Shown here piece by piece: positions 19,714 through 27,754 of a DNA stretch of 64,000 bases. The notes beneath the pieces are model-generated. The model saw only the letters and a program-made list of their open reading frames with translations, did no database searches and was not told the origin of the DNA. How positions within the stretch are numbered: position 1 is the stretch's first letter; each line of letters begins with the position of its first letter. The position numbers and the translations under genes are program-made. Source of the stretch: Microbulbifer variabilis (GTDB taxonomy: Bacteria > Pseudomonadota > Gammaproteobacteria > Pseudomonadales > Cellvibrionaceae); contig NZ_CP092418.1 in the NCBI RefSeq assembly GCF_023716485.1, positions 3,504,501 through 3,568,500 on the forward strand, in the 5' to 3' direction.

Positions 19714-20484
19714 ATGAAACTACCACTACTAATTATCAGCTTGCTCTTATCTAGTGCTTGCCTGGCAGCTCCAGAAATTAGAGGTACACCCCAGGACCTA
19801 CGTGGACTCCTCCACCCGGCGGAGAGTATTGTTACCATCCGTGGCAGCGCGGAAGAAACCGCCTACTCCGATAAGGCCATTGTCAGTTTGATTGTCACAA
19901 CGGAAGAGGAGCTACTATCAAATGCAATTGACGCCAATCACAGGCTCCGTTCCAAATTGCATCAGAGCCTGACAGAGGCCGGGATCAAGGGAGCAAATAT
20001 TAAAAGCTCAAAATTTTCCTCCTCACCCCAATATGGCTGGATGGGAAAGAAGCCCAAAAGCTATAAGGTTGTTAACCGCGTAACTATTTCAATCAACGAG
20101 GAAAGCCAACTCCACAGTATTGCGCAGCTCACAGATCAAAATAGAGAAGTTGAAATAGCAAACACCACATTTGAGCATTCAGAAAAGCATTTTTTTAACA
20201 AAAAAGTTAAATCCAAGGCTCTGCAAGATATTCTGGAACAGAAAGCAGATTATGAAAAGGCGCTTGGTGTCCAGCTGACACCGATAGGCATTCGCGGTGA
20301 TAACATACACTACCGAGCCACTGAAGGCGCCATGGCTATAGAAGAGGTTGTTGTTACCGCTTCCCGTGACTCCAGCAGTAACTTTGAGAGCAATTTTTTT
20401 GATTCTGGCCAGGATAAATCATTTGATGAGGTTATTTATGAGGCGGAGCTCTCTGTAGACTTTCGTGTTCGTCCTCAGCCATAG
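19714..20484 (+). CDS. SIMPL (DUF541) domain periplasmic protein
   Basis: This is 256 residues with a cleavable signal peptide of about 18 residues (SSACLAAPE). Next is the SIMPL fold: VTIRGSAEETAYSDKAIVSL near the start, ANHRLRSKLHQSLTEAGIKG, then IKSSKFSSSPQYGW and YKVVNRVTISI. A conserved-looking acidic tail with LSVDFRVRP closes it. This family is periplasmic or outer-membrane associated, often linked to oxidative or envelope stress, with no firm biochemical role. A cysteine in SACLA could suggest a lipobox, but the context is weak, so I favour signal peptidase I. It has AAGGA at its start and is monocistronic. Confidence 0.8.
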   Translation: MKLPLLIISLLLSSACLAAPEIRGTPQDLRGLLHPAESIVTIRGSAEETAYSDKAIVSLIVTTEEELLSNAIDANHRLRSKLHQSLTEAGIKGANIKSSKFSSSPQYGWMGKKPKSYKVVNRVTISINEESQLHSIAQLTDQNREVEIANTTFEHSEKHFFNKKVKSKALQDILEQKADYEKALGVQLTPIGIRGDNIHYRATEGAMAIEEVVVTASRDSSSNFESNFFDSGQDKSFDEVIYEAELSVDFRVRPQP

Positions 20485-20522
20485 TTAAACCAGTTCTAGT
20501 GTTATTACAATTCTGATGATCT

Positions 20523-20557
20523 GAGCCCACTCTTTAAACTGCTTAAGCAGTGGGCTC
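20523..20557. terminator. Possible terminator hairpin between convergent genes
   Basis: GAGCCCACT (20523-20531) pairs with AGTGGGCTC (20549-20557). Inside is the perfect palindrome CTGCTTAAGCAG (20539-20550). There is no T-run. It lies between the ends of the SIMPL gene and the convergent glycosylase gene. Confidence 0.4.
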
Positions 20558-20577
20558 CATCTACCAGGCTTAACCAA

Positions 20578-21246
20578 CTACCCAACAGATAAGGATAATA
20601 TCTGGCTGATCTCATTTAAGCTGCGGTTCGACTGCGCCTGCCAAGTTTCAATAGCTGCTTGTAGTGCGGCCCAGTCTTTTTTTGAAGAGGGAGATTTATC
20701 TACTACCCCCTCTCTCACCAGAGCACGAATAGTGTCGCTGGCAAAGACCAATGTATCCACCCCCATACGACGCAAAAAAACCTGGGCGGTTTTGCCTCCC
20801 AGTCGGTCTCCACCTTTGCGTAAACTCTGGAGATTCTCTACATAGTTTTTCGTATTCCAGCTAGCAAAATACTCCCCCAGACTCCCATTCTCATTGGATA
20901 AATGCCAGAAGAAGTCTGCATTCCGGGAGATTGAGCGGGTTTTGGTCCAATGCTTTATCATGCCCTCCTGGCGCATTAAGTCATCCAGCGCTTCCTCAGA
21001 GAGATATCGGCAAAAGGACAAATCAAAGCCATAAAAAATATGCTCTATCCCCGGCCATTTTTTCTCCACGACTTTCCAACTAAACCCCGCCTGAAATACA
21101 GCCCGAGAAGCCGCAGACAACCATTGGCTGTTGGGTATTGCTGAGATTTCTTTAGCGGGTTTAGGCTTTGTGAGTCTGGCCGTAAGGCCTTTCTTTCCGC
21201 CGAAACGGTCAATGACGGGGGCTTCAATATCGAGAAAATTTCGCAT
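20578..21246 (-). CDS. DNA-3-methyladenine glycosylase I-like protein
   Basis: This is 222 residues resembling Tag-type helix-hairpin-helix glycosylases: an AGFSWKVVEKKWPGIEHIFY core (family pattern GFSWxxIxxKxxxF), ALDDLMRQEGMIKHWTKTRS (helix pair), and GGDRLGGKTAQVFLRRMGVD where the family has its hairpin-to-G-x-x domain. It lacks the N-terminal CxW zinc motif of E. coli Tag, so it belongs to a variant subgroup. Its expected role is excision of 3-methyladenine in base-excision repair. The ATG at 21246 is the only good start. It is a single gene. Confidence 0.7.
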   Translation of the reverse strand: MRNFLDIEAPVIDRFGGKKGLTARLTKPKPAKEISAIPNSQWLSAASRAVFQAGFSWKVVEKKWPGIEHIFYGFDLSFCRYLSEEALDDLMRQEGMIKHWTKTRSISRNADFFWHLSNENGSLGEYFASWNTKNYVENLQSLRKGGDRLGGKTAQVFLRRMGVDTLVFASDTIRALVREGVVDKSPSSKKDWAALQAAIETWQAQSNRSLNEISQILSLSVG

Positions 21247-21484
21247 TTATGCTTAATATCCTTTAATAGCTAAAGCATGTCGTACGAGTGATGAAGTTAG
21301 CGGTGAGCACATTTGACAGGACCACAGTGTGTCCAGGCTAGGAGTCAGCCTATCATAGCCTCTTCTCCCATCTTCTTTAGAAGGCCGTTAATCAGTAAGG
21401 GAGCTCTTACAATTGGCTTGATCACCGCAGGGATGTAAAGTTGCCTCCATGCATCAGCGCATAACAATCTACGAATCAATAATC

Positions 21485-21760
21485 TCAGGTGAGCTCATCA
21501 ATCATACGCATCGCATCCTGAGCACCATAGGATTGCCTTCTGGTAGGTTCAGCTTCAGATGACGCTTGGGCCTGGCTTTGTGAATGGCCAGAAGGCTTGG
21601 TAACATTCACCACTCGCGCCATCGCTTGGTAGGGGTAGCCCGCATTAAACGCCAAGCCACCAATCGGCTTCCAGCCCTCATTCAGCAGCTGGGTAACTTC
21701 CTCTTCCAAACTGGAAAAACCAGACTTCCCGACGGCAATTTTATACTCAGCTTTCTTCAC
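21485..21760 (-). CDS. DUF1737 domain-containing small protein
   Basis: This is 91 residues. The first 50 match the short DUF1737 module (YKIAVGKSGFSSLEEEVTQL, then LLNEGWKPIGGLAF). The remainder is a low-complexity tail rich in Ser, Gln and Ala with a final amphipathic helix (GAQDAMRMIDELT). The module is found in many bacteria and phages with no known function. It stands alone between non-coding segments. AGGAGGT precedes the ATG, a strong ribosome-binding site. Confidence 0.75.
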   Translation of the reverse strand: MKKAEYKIAVGKSGFSSLEEEVTQLLNEGWKPIGGLAFNAGYPYQAMARVVNVTKPSGHSQSQAQASSEAEPTRRQSYGAQDAMRMIDELT

Positions 21761-21900
21761 ATCTACCTCCTGTACCGCATGTTTTTCTGATTACGCCATT
21801 CACACTCTGTAACCGGTACATAACCTTATTAGGCTCAAAGGGGCGGAGTTTAAAACACTTACCACCCACTCTAATACCAGCCCTAGAGAAACCTGTGAAC

Positions 21901-23280
21901 TCAACCCGGTAAAATCAACCAACTCATCCCAACAATAATCAACGATGCGGTCACACTGAGTACCGCCCCCTCGCGAACCATATCCTGTATACGCACTTTA
22001 CCAGTCCCGTAAGCAATGGCATTCGGGGCCGTGGCAACAGGCAACATGAAGGCACAGCTCGCGCTCATGGCAGCGGGGATCATCAATACCATAGGTTCAA
22101 AGCCCGCAGAGGTCGCCGCCACAGCGAGAATGGGCATGAGTAGAGTCGCAGTGGCTGTATTACTGGTGATCTCTGTAAGAAAGGTAACTCCCAAACATAG
22201 AATCACCAACATCAGCCATAGTGGCATGGCAGTAAGAAAGGACAATCCATTACCGAGCATGTCGCTCAAGCCAGATGTTGAAAATCCTTTGGCCAGGGCT
22301 ATACCACCTGCAAACAATAACAACATGCCCCAGGGAATGGTTTCCGCTGTCTGCCAGTCCAGCAAGCGCCCCCCTTTGCCATTGGGTACCAGGAACATTG
22401 CCACCACTGCAGCGAGAGCTACGGTACTGTCTCCCGCCGCTCCTATCCCCAGCCAATCGCTCCAGCCACCAAACGGTGCATTGCGGGTTACCCAGAAGAA
22501 AATAGCGATGGCGAACACTAGCAGAGTGCGTTTCTCCTCAGCCCGCCACTCACCGACTTGGGGCGGCTCAATTTTATTCTTCAAGTGAACATTGCGGGTA
22601 AGCCAGAGGGCCATTATCGGTAAAGTTACTAGGGCAACCGGTACCCCGATCTTCATCCAGCCAAGAAAGCTAAACTCCCGACCGGTGACCTCTTCATATA
22701 TTCCCATGAAAATGACATTGGGCGGTGTCCCCAGAGGCGTCCCCACGCCTCCAAGGCTTGCTCCATAGGCAATCCCCAGAACCAGGGCAACAGTGAGGCG
22801 CTGATTATCAATACGAGAGAGAATTGCCAGGGCAATGGGTAACATCATCAGGGTTGTGGCGGTATTGGAAATCCACATGCTGAGGAAACCAGCGGCCAGC
22901 ATAAAACCGAGCACCAAGCGCCTACCGCTAGATACCCCAAAGATACGCAACATATATAGAGCCAACCGTTCGTGGGCACCACTCTTTTCAAGGGCTTTCG
23001 ACAGAATAAAAGCGCCCATCAAAAGCAGAATTACATGGCTACCGAGGGATGCCGCAACAGTCTTATGATCCGTCACCCCAAATAGGGGTAAAAGCACAAA
23101 TGGCACCAGAGAAGTGGCGGGAATAGGAAGCGCCTCTGTTACCCACCAAGTCACTGTAAGCAGGGTGATCGCTGCCGTCACTGCGGGAAGATACTGCATC
23201 CCCAGTAGAGTCAAAAAAATGTAAAACGCTACAGCCAGTAACGGCCCCAAGACGATAAATTGTTGCCGCGCAATCGACAT
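21901..23280 (-). CDS. DASS/SLC13-family sodium:anion (dicarboxylate-type) symporter
   Basis: This is a polytopic inner-membrane protein of about 459 residues with roughly a dozen hydrophobic segments. Both substrate/sodium signature loops are present: SMWISNTATTLMMLPI in the first half and TEITSNTATATLLMPI in the second, as in VcINDY. An early TWWVTEALPIPATSLVPF segment is typical. The family imports succinate, fumarate, citrate or sulfate with sodium. I choose the ATG at 23280 (GGGAG five bases upstream); a TTG at 23292 would add four residues. It is monocistronic. The exact substrate cannot be read from the sequence. Confidence 0.85.
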   Translation of the reverse strand: MSIARQQFIVLGPLLAVAFYIFLTLLGMQYLPAVTAAITLLTVTWWVTEALPIPATSLVPFVLLPLFGVTDHKTVAASLGSHVILLLMGAFILSKALEKSGAHERLALYMLRIFGVSSGRRLVLGFMLAAGFLSMWISNTATTLMMLPIALAILSRIDNQRLTVALVLGIAYGASLGGVGTPLGTPPNVIFMGIYEEVTGREFSFLGWMKIGVPVALVTLPIMALWLTRNVHLKNKIEPPQVGEWRAEEKRTLLVFAIAIFFWVTRNAPFGGWSDWLGIGAAGDSTVALAAVVAMFLVPNGKGGRLLDWQTAETIPWGMLLLFAGGIALAKGFSTSGLSDMLGNGLSFLTAMPLWLMLVILCLGVTFLTEITSNTATATLLMPILAVAATSAGFEPMVLMIPAAMSASCAFMLPVATAPNAIAYGTGKVRIQDMVREGAVLSVTASLIIVGMSWLILPG

Positions 23281-23584
23281 ACCAGCTCCCAATTCCCCCC
23301 TAGCCAGAAGGGTTAACTTTCTTATTGATTTATTCCCCAGGTGAATTTGGTGAGCAGTGCTACCCCTCTCATCTGGAGCTGCACAAAATACAAGAAATCG
23401 AGCGGCTTTCGCAGCCTTGACCTGAAGAAAATACTCAGGGAAGGGGGCATATTTAAATAAGCAGACCTAGTAGTCATGAAGGAAGGGCTCAACCGCCGTC
23501 ACCAAAAGACAAGCCCAGTGTCATAGCAATGAGAATTTCCGCTTCAATCCAGTAATGAATGACCCTTTCTGCTTAACGCTTAAT

Positions 23585-23600
23585 TTGTACAGATGTACAA
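23585..23600. promoter_or_regulatory. Candidate operator palindrome upstream of the outer-membrane protein gene
   Basis: TTGTACA (23585-23591), two spacer bases, then TGTACAA (23594-23600) make a perfect 16-bp palindrome about 80 bp before the start at 23681. The shape suits a dimeric regulator such as a TetR-family protein. No regulator gene is adjacent. The surrounding 23281-23680 region is otherwise non-coding. Confidence 0.35.
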
Positions 23601-23680
23601 TGCGCGCCAATCATGACTTTACGATCTTTGCCGCTTGCTAACACCCAAGCGCCTGTCGACTGACTGAATTGAGGTACCCC

Positions 23681-24352
23681 TTGAATCATATCGCTCTCAC
23701 CGCCCTAATCGCATTAGTAAGTAGCGGCGTTTACGCAGAGGAGAAACCTTTTTATCTAAAAGCCTCATTGGGTAATATGCAATTTGATAGCGAAGACTCC
23801 ACTGCGATAAGAGAGGACCTCCACTCAACCGGCTACGCATTGACTGTTGGCTATCAGGTAAATAACTATATTGCCTTCGAAGGCGGTATAGCGAATCTCG
23901 GCAATATCCACAGAGACTATGAACAGAGCGCTCACGGCCTCGAGTGGCACAATGAAGATAAAATATTAATAGAAAACTACGATTTCAGAAGTCAGCAGGA
24001 ATCCAAATACAATTCTTATAGCTTAGGATTAACCCTTTCGACGCAAATTCAACAAAACTTAAATGCCGGAGTTCGCTTTGGTGTACACCAGTGGAATGAA
24101 AATAACAGCGGCCAGACTGAAGACTCCGGCAACCTCAGCGTATACAGCCTAGATCGCGAGCTCTTGTATGCAGAGTCCTACGATAGGTCTTATAGCTGGA
24201 GTAATGAGAAGGACAGCGGCAGCAACCCATACTACGGTGCTGAAGTTAAGTGGAAGAACGGTGACTGGGGCATCAACCTGGAACACACCATCTACGAGAT
24301 TAAAAAAGAGAAGGCCAACCTGTCTTCTGTCGGCGTAACGTATAGCTTCTAG
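23681..24352 (+). CDS. Small outer-membrane beta-barrel protein (OmpW/OmpA-like size)
   Basis: It has a signal peptide (HIALTALIALVSSGVYAEEK), then alternating amphipathic strands with many aromatic residues, ending in the C-terminal phenylalanine signature (SSVGVTYSF) used by the BAM machinery. About 223 residues fits an 8-stranded barrel. ALTVGYQVNNYIAFEGGIAN is a typical strand-turn-strand. I favour the TTG at 23681, with TGAGG six bases upstream, over the TTG at 23669. Either way the start codon is a rare TTG. Its ligand or role is unknown. A palindromic operator candidate lies upstream. Confidence 0.75.
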   Translation: MNHIALTALIALVSSGVYAEEKPFYLKASLGNMQFDSEDSTAIREDLHSTGYALTVGYQVNNYIAFEGGIANLGNIHRDYEQSAHGLEWHNEDKILIENYDFRSQQESKYNSYSLGLTLSTQIQQNLNAGVRFGVHQWNENNSGQTEDSGNLSVYSLDRELLYAESYDRSYSWSNEKDSGSNPYYGAEVKWKNGDWGINLEHTIYEIKKEKANLSSVGVTYSF

Positions 24353-24561
24353 GCAATTCACTGCCAGCTCCTATTTGAAGCCCTCAAATTGAGGCCTTGT
24401 AAGGCGGGTGCTCACTAACCGCCAGCACAAGGCCCACTAAACCCTCAGTGTGTAAATTAAACACCTCAATCCCAATCTTCCCTGCTCCACCCTGTACATC
24501 TCATTTTTATCCGGCAAACTATCGCCCTCCAAAAATAACACTAAAGGGGCAGAAGGGATTC

Positions 24562-25161
24562 ATGAGCACGATACCGAATACCGTGGCAGTACTGGACAAA
24601 CTGCGCTGGAATGCCCATCTGTGTAAGCACAGCCACTTCCGCGCCTCTATGAAGGGGCGCAATCTGCATGTGCTCTGCGGAGTCCCCATAGTGGTGGTCA
24701 ACTTATTCCTCGGCTCTCTATTCTTTTCCCTAATCAATGCGGAACTTCCTGACTGGACCAAGTGGAGTGGCGCCGCTTTAGCCTTGCTGGCTGCTTTACT
24801 GGGGGGAGTACAGACTTTCTTCAACTTCAAGAAAAACTATGAGGGACACCGCCAGGTGGGTAATGAATACCTAGCCATTGCCAGAGAATGTGAACGGTTA
24901 ATTGCCCTCTACTTTGATCGCATTCTCGACCTGGAGCACCTCTCCAATAAAATTTCCGAACTCAATACCCGCTACAGTGAAATTAATCAACGAGCCGAAG
25001 AATTTATTGTCTCCGACAAGGTTTATCGCCAAGCGATGCAGATACAAAGCCAAAAGGCCAGCAAGGAGCCTTCTTTAGTGGAGCGCATGAGGAATACTTC
25101 TTTCGAAGAAGCTAAAATAGGCTCACAGGTAGAGAGTTCCCAAGAACCTCTCAACAGTTAA
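24562..25161 (+). CDS. SLATT-like two-transmembrane protein
   Basis: This is 199 residues. The ATG at 24562 has AAGGG five bases upstream. An N-terminal helical part precedes two adjacent membrane segments (LCGVPIVVVNLFLGSLFFSL and SGAALALLAALLGGVQTFF). Then comes a long helical tail beginning NFKKNYEGHRQVGNEYLAIA, with REC..LI and a coiled-coil-like DLEHLSNKISELNTRYSEIN. This 2TM-plus-helix plan matches SLATT domains, predicted membrane effectors in nucleotide-signalled conflict systems. No SMODS nucleotidyltransferase, TIR or SLOG gene is nearby, so it is solitary here. The methyltransferase gene starts 24 bases downstream, so they may share a transcript. Confidence 0.65.
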   Translation: MSTIPNTVAVLDKLRWNAHLCKHSHFRASMKGRNLHVLCGVPIVVVNLFLGSLFFSLINAELPDWTKWSGAALALLAALLGGVQTFFNFKKNYEGHRQVGNEYLAIARECERLIALYFDRILDLEHLSNKISELNTRYSEINQRAEEFIVSDKVYRQAMQIQSQKASKEPSLVERMRNTSFEEAKIGSQVESSQEPLNS

Positions 25162-25185
25162 TAGTCATTTTCAGCAGCGGTAACT

Positions 25186-25704
25186 ATGCAGAAAGAGCAC
25201 AGCGATCATTCACCCAGCAAACACAATTTTCCCCTTTGCTATTTGGCCACTGATATTCGCACACCCAGCAATATCGGTGGACTCTTTCGCATTGCCGATG
25301 CCCTGGGCGTAGAGAAAATTTACCTGGCTGGAGATAGTCTGCTACCACCAAACTCCAAGATCCGTAAGGTATCCCGCTCAACTGAGCAGCACATTCCCTA
25401 TCAACACGAGGAAGATGCCCTAAAAGCCGCCTTAGCACTACGGGAAGAGGGATACCGGATAATCTGTTTAGAGATCACATCCAGAAGCGTTGAACTGGGT
25501 CAAGCCCCTGTCGTTGAGGGAGATAAGGTCTGCTTGGTTTTGGGGGCTGAAAAAGATGGAATTGCCTCCGAAATACTGGAAATAGCCGATGCAACGGTGC
25601 ACATCCCTATGCATGGGGTTAATTCCTCAATGAATGTCACTTCGGCCTGTGCTATCGCAAGTTATGAGCTATTAAGAAAGATGACTTCCTCGCAGTCCGC
25701 TTAA
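25186..25704 (+). CDS. TrmH/SpoU-family RNA 2'-O-methyltransferase
   Basis: This is 172 residues with the SPOUT knot motifs: TDIRTPSNIGGLFRIADALG (motif 1, N-x-G-x-x-R), VCLVLGAEKDGIASEILEIA (motif 2, GxExxG) and VHIPMHGVNSSMNVTSACAI (motif 3, I-P-x-x-G-x-x-S-x-N-V). The family transfers a methyl group from SAM to ribose 2'-OH in tRNA or rRNA. The compact length without an extra N-terminal substrate domain is like TrmL- or YfiF-type stand-alone enzymes, and the target cannot be told. It lies 24 bases after the SLATT-like gene. The ribosome-binding site is weak. Confidence 0.85.
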   Translation: MQKEHSDHSPSKHNFPLCYLATDIRTPSNIGGLFRIADALGVEKIYLAGDSLLPPNSKIRKVSRSTEQHIPYQHEEDALKAALALREEGYRIICLEITSRSVELGQAPVVEGDKVCLVLGAEKDGIASEILEIADATVHIPMHGVNSSMNVTSACAIASYELLRKMTSSQSA

Positions 25705-25784
25705 AACAACAAACTTCTTTACAGAGTTATAGACACAACGGCAGGATAAATAATTTATCTCCTTCCGTTATTTAAGTTCTGCCC

Positions 25785-26666
25785 TCAATCCGGTACTTTT
25801 AAAGTTATATTTTTCTTGTGTACATAATCCGGATCACCGCCAAGCCGCTTGTTACAATTCAAGTTGTTAATCGACTGGATATCGGAGTTACTCAGATTAA
25901 AATCGCTTAGTAAGAAGTTAGTTCCTATATGCTCTAAAGATTCCGATTTAGGTATAACAATACGATGCTGCTGAATATTCCACTTTAAGATGACTTGTGC
26001 CGGCGTAGCTGAATGCTTTTCAGCAATTTCAGCGATCACCGGGTCCATTATCGGCTTCTCAGCCAAAGGCACCTCTGCCCAGCCCCCGGTACCCAGTGGG
26101 GACCAACAACTAATTGCAATTTTATGAAATTGACAATAGTCAACTAGTGGTTGCTGGGTGAAATATGGATGCAACTCTATTTGGTTAATAACCGGGCGAA
26201 CTTCGGCAAAAGATGCTATTTGCTCAATATCTGATTTGCGGAAATTTGATACCCCTAAAGCTCGAACTTTTTTCTGTTGGTATAGCCCCTCCATCGCCTC
26301 CCAGGTTTCCCTTGTATAAGCGGGAACGGGCCACTGGATTAAATAAAGATCCAGGTACTCCAGTTTCAAACGCTCCAAGCTTCGTGCAAAAGCATCGTGA
26401 GTCTTCTTTCCTCCCTGCTCGGTATCCCAGACCTTACTGGTAATAAACAGTTCACTCCTGGGGATACCCGACTCCTTGATAGCTCGGCCCAAGGCGCGTT
26501 CATTGCCATATAAAGATGCCGTATCGAAATGCCTATAGCCAATTGCCATGGCCTTTAGGATTACCTCGGTGACAAAACCGTCATCTTGCTGCCAACTACC
26601 TATCGCAGCCATCCCCATTCCAATTTGGGGAATCTCCACGCCATTATTTAATTCGATGAAATACAT
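25785..26666 (-). CDS. Aldo/keto reductase with Gln in place of the catalytic His
   Basis: This is a (beta/alpha)8 NADPH-dependent reductase of about 293 residues. The start at 26666 has AAGGG with seven bases spacing; an upstream ATG at 26708 adds an unlikely tail. Catalytic residues Asp48 and Tyr53 (FDTASLYGNE) and Lys78 (FITSKVWD) are present, but the fourth position reads LYLIQWP, so the usual His is Gln111. The family signature LGVSNFRKSDIEQI and the C-terminal NADPH-binding IVIPKSESLEHIGTN are present. Loss of the His may alter pH dependence or carbonyl selectivity. It is a single gene and the substrate is unknown. Confidence 0.85.
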   Translation of the reverse strand: MYFIELNNGVEIPQIGMGMAAIGSWQQDDGFVTEVILKAMAIGYRHFDTASLYGNERALGRAIKESGIPRSELFITSKVWDTEQGGKKTHDAFARSLERLKLEYLDLYLIQWPVPAYTRETWEAMEGLYQQKKVRALGVSNFRKSDIEQIASFAEVRPVINQIELHPYFTQQPLVDYCQFHKIAISCWSPLGTGGWAEVPLAEKPIMDPVIAEIAEKHSATPAQVILKWNIQQHRIVIPKSESLEHIGTNFLLSDFNLSNSDIQSINNLNCNKRLGGDPDYVHKKNITLKVPD

Positions 26667-26966
26667 ACTCGATCCCTTGCCAAATGCTGCAGTCTCTACC
26701 CACAACAAACAGCCACCCTTGTTCTAATAACGTCCGGCGCTGAATATAGGTGATACAAGTTGTTCGCGACGAAGTTTTCAAATAAATAGACATTTAATTA
26801 AAAAGAAAAAAAGAAATACACCACTCTCGATTGCATAAACGATCCCAATGTCATTTGTCGAAATATTTCGAGAATAGTGCACTCTTTTTTGCGAGTCGAT
26901 ATAAAAATCCAAGTGCAAAAGCCAGGAAATCTTGACTACCATTGCATCTCTATTCTTTGCTTTATG
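26667..26966. other. Intergenic region with a 14-bp palindrome
   Basis: No gene is seen. TCGAAATATTTCGA (26858-26871) is a perfect palindrome and may be a regulator site. The promoter of the aldo/keto reductase should lie near 26680-26760. Confidence 0.35.
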
Positions 26967-27290
26967 TTATTTAGGCGGTAGAGACCCCGCGAATTCCACC
27001 CCCCGATTTACCCACTCATCGAGGTCCTGCTCCACTGCATCTTCCTCCACATAGACCATACCCTTTAGGGGGCGACCGGTATAATCCATAGGGCGAGTAT
27101 AACGCTCAGCCAAAGCATCCTGATAATTATCCGGCCCCACCCGCACCATCAACTCTTCACCAACCACACCACAAGCCATATTGCCATTTAACATAAATGC
27201 GAGGCCACCAAACATCTGCTTTTCAGAGAGCCCCTGACTTCCCTGTAATAAATTGCGCACTTTTTCTGCTAGTGTTTCGTTGTACGCCAT
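26967..27290 (-). CDS. TfoX/Sxy N-terminal-domain protein
   Basis: This is 107 residues consisting of only the TfoX N-domain: LAEKVRNLLQGSQGLSEKQM, then MFGGLAFMLNGNMACGVV, and MVRVGPDNYQDALAERYTRP. The C-terminal TfoX domain of the E. coli competence regulator is absent, so a direct role in competence is doubtful. Such short forms are common and uncharacterised. The start at 27290 is set by AAGGAG six bases upstream; an upstream in-frame start at 27308 lies before this site. It is monocistronic. Confidence 0.8.
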   Translation of the reverse strand: MAYNETLAEKVRNLLQGSQGLSEKQMFGGLAFMLNGNMACGVVGEELMVRVGPDNYQDALAERYTRPMDYTGRPLKGMVYVEEDAVEQDLDEWVNRGVEFAGSLPPK

Positions 27291-27714
27291 GACAATCTCC
27301 TTAGTCACTGTTGCTAGGTAGGAAAAAGAATTTTTGGTACTGCTGGGATCTGCGCCAATAAAAACGCGACAAGCGAAAGATCAGTCGAAGGGAATTTATG
27401 AGTAGCGCCCCATGCCGAATTTCTGCATAGAAGCCAATTAAAAAATTGTGAATCGATACAGATAACTGCACCATAGCGAGAAAAGTTATTTCGAATAATC
27501 CTTTAAGTGTAGCAGGAAATATCCAAAGCGCCCCAAAAAGTAAATCGTGCCAGATGCAAACACTGACAAAACCATAAAAAATCAATTAATAGTAAAAATA
27601 CACTCGACACTGAATTCGAAAAATCACTATCGATTTTGAAGGGCGATTTAACAGCTGATACAGGCGGCATATCCTTATGCCACAAAAATCCATTTGCCTG
27701 CCTAGAAAATAATT
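27291..27714. other. Intergenic region, no supported gene
   Basis: About 420 bases with only short overlapping frames lacking ribosome-binding sites. Nothing is recognisable apart from the TfoX-gene promoter zone and the purL terminator that follows. Confidence 0.5.
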
Positions 27715-27741
27715 TGCACCCCGACAGAATTGTGGGGTGCA
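27715..27741 (-). terminator. Terminator hairpin downstream of purL
   Basis: TGCACCCC (27715-27722) pairs with GGGGTGCA (27734-27741). On the minus strand AAATTATTTT follows, an imperfect U-tract. It lies 14 bases past the purL stop. Confidence 0.6.
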
Positions 27742-27754
27742 GAAGAGAATCGGC

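Noticed and set aside
26858..26871. 14-bp palindrome TCGAAATATTTCGA as a defined regulator site
   Set aside because: It is AT-rich and short. Without other copies or a known regulator it could be chance, so it is only mentioned in the gap entry.
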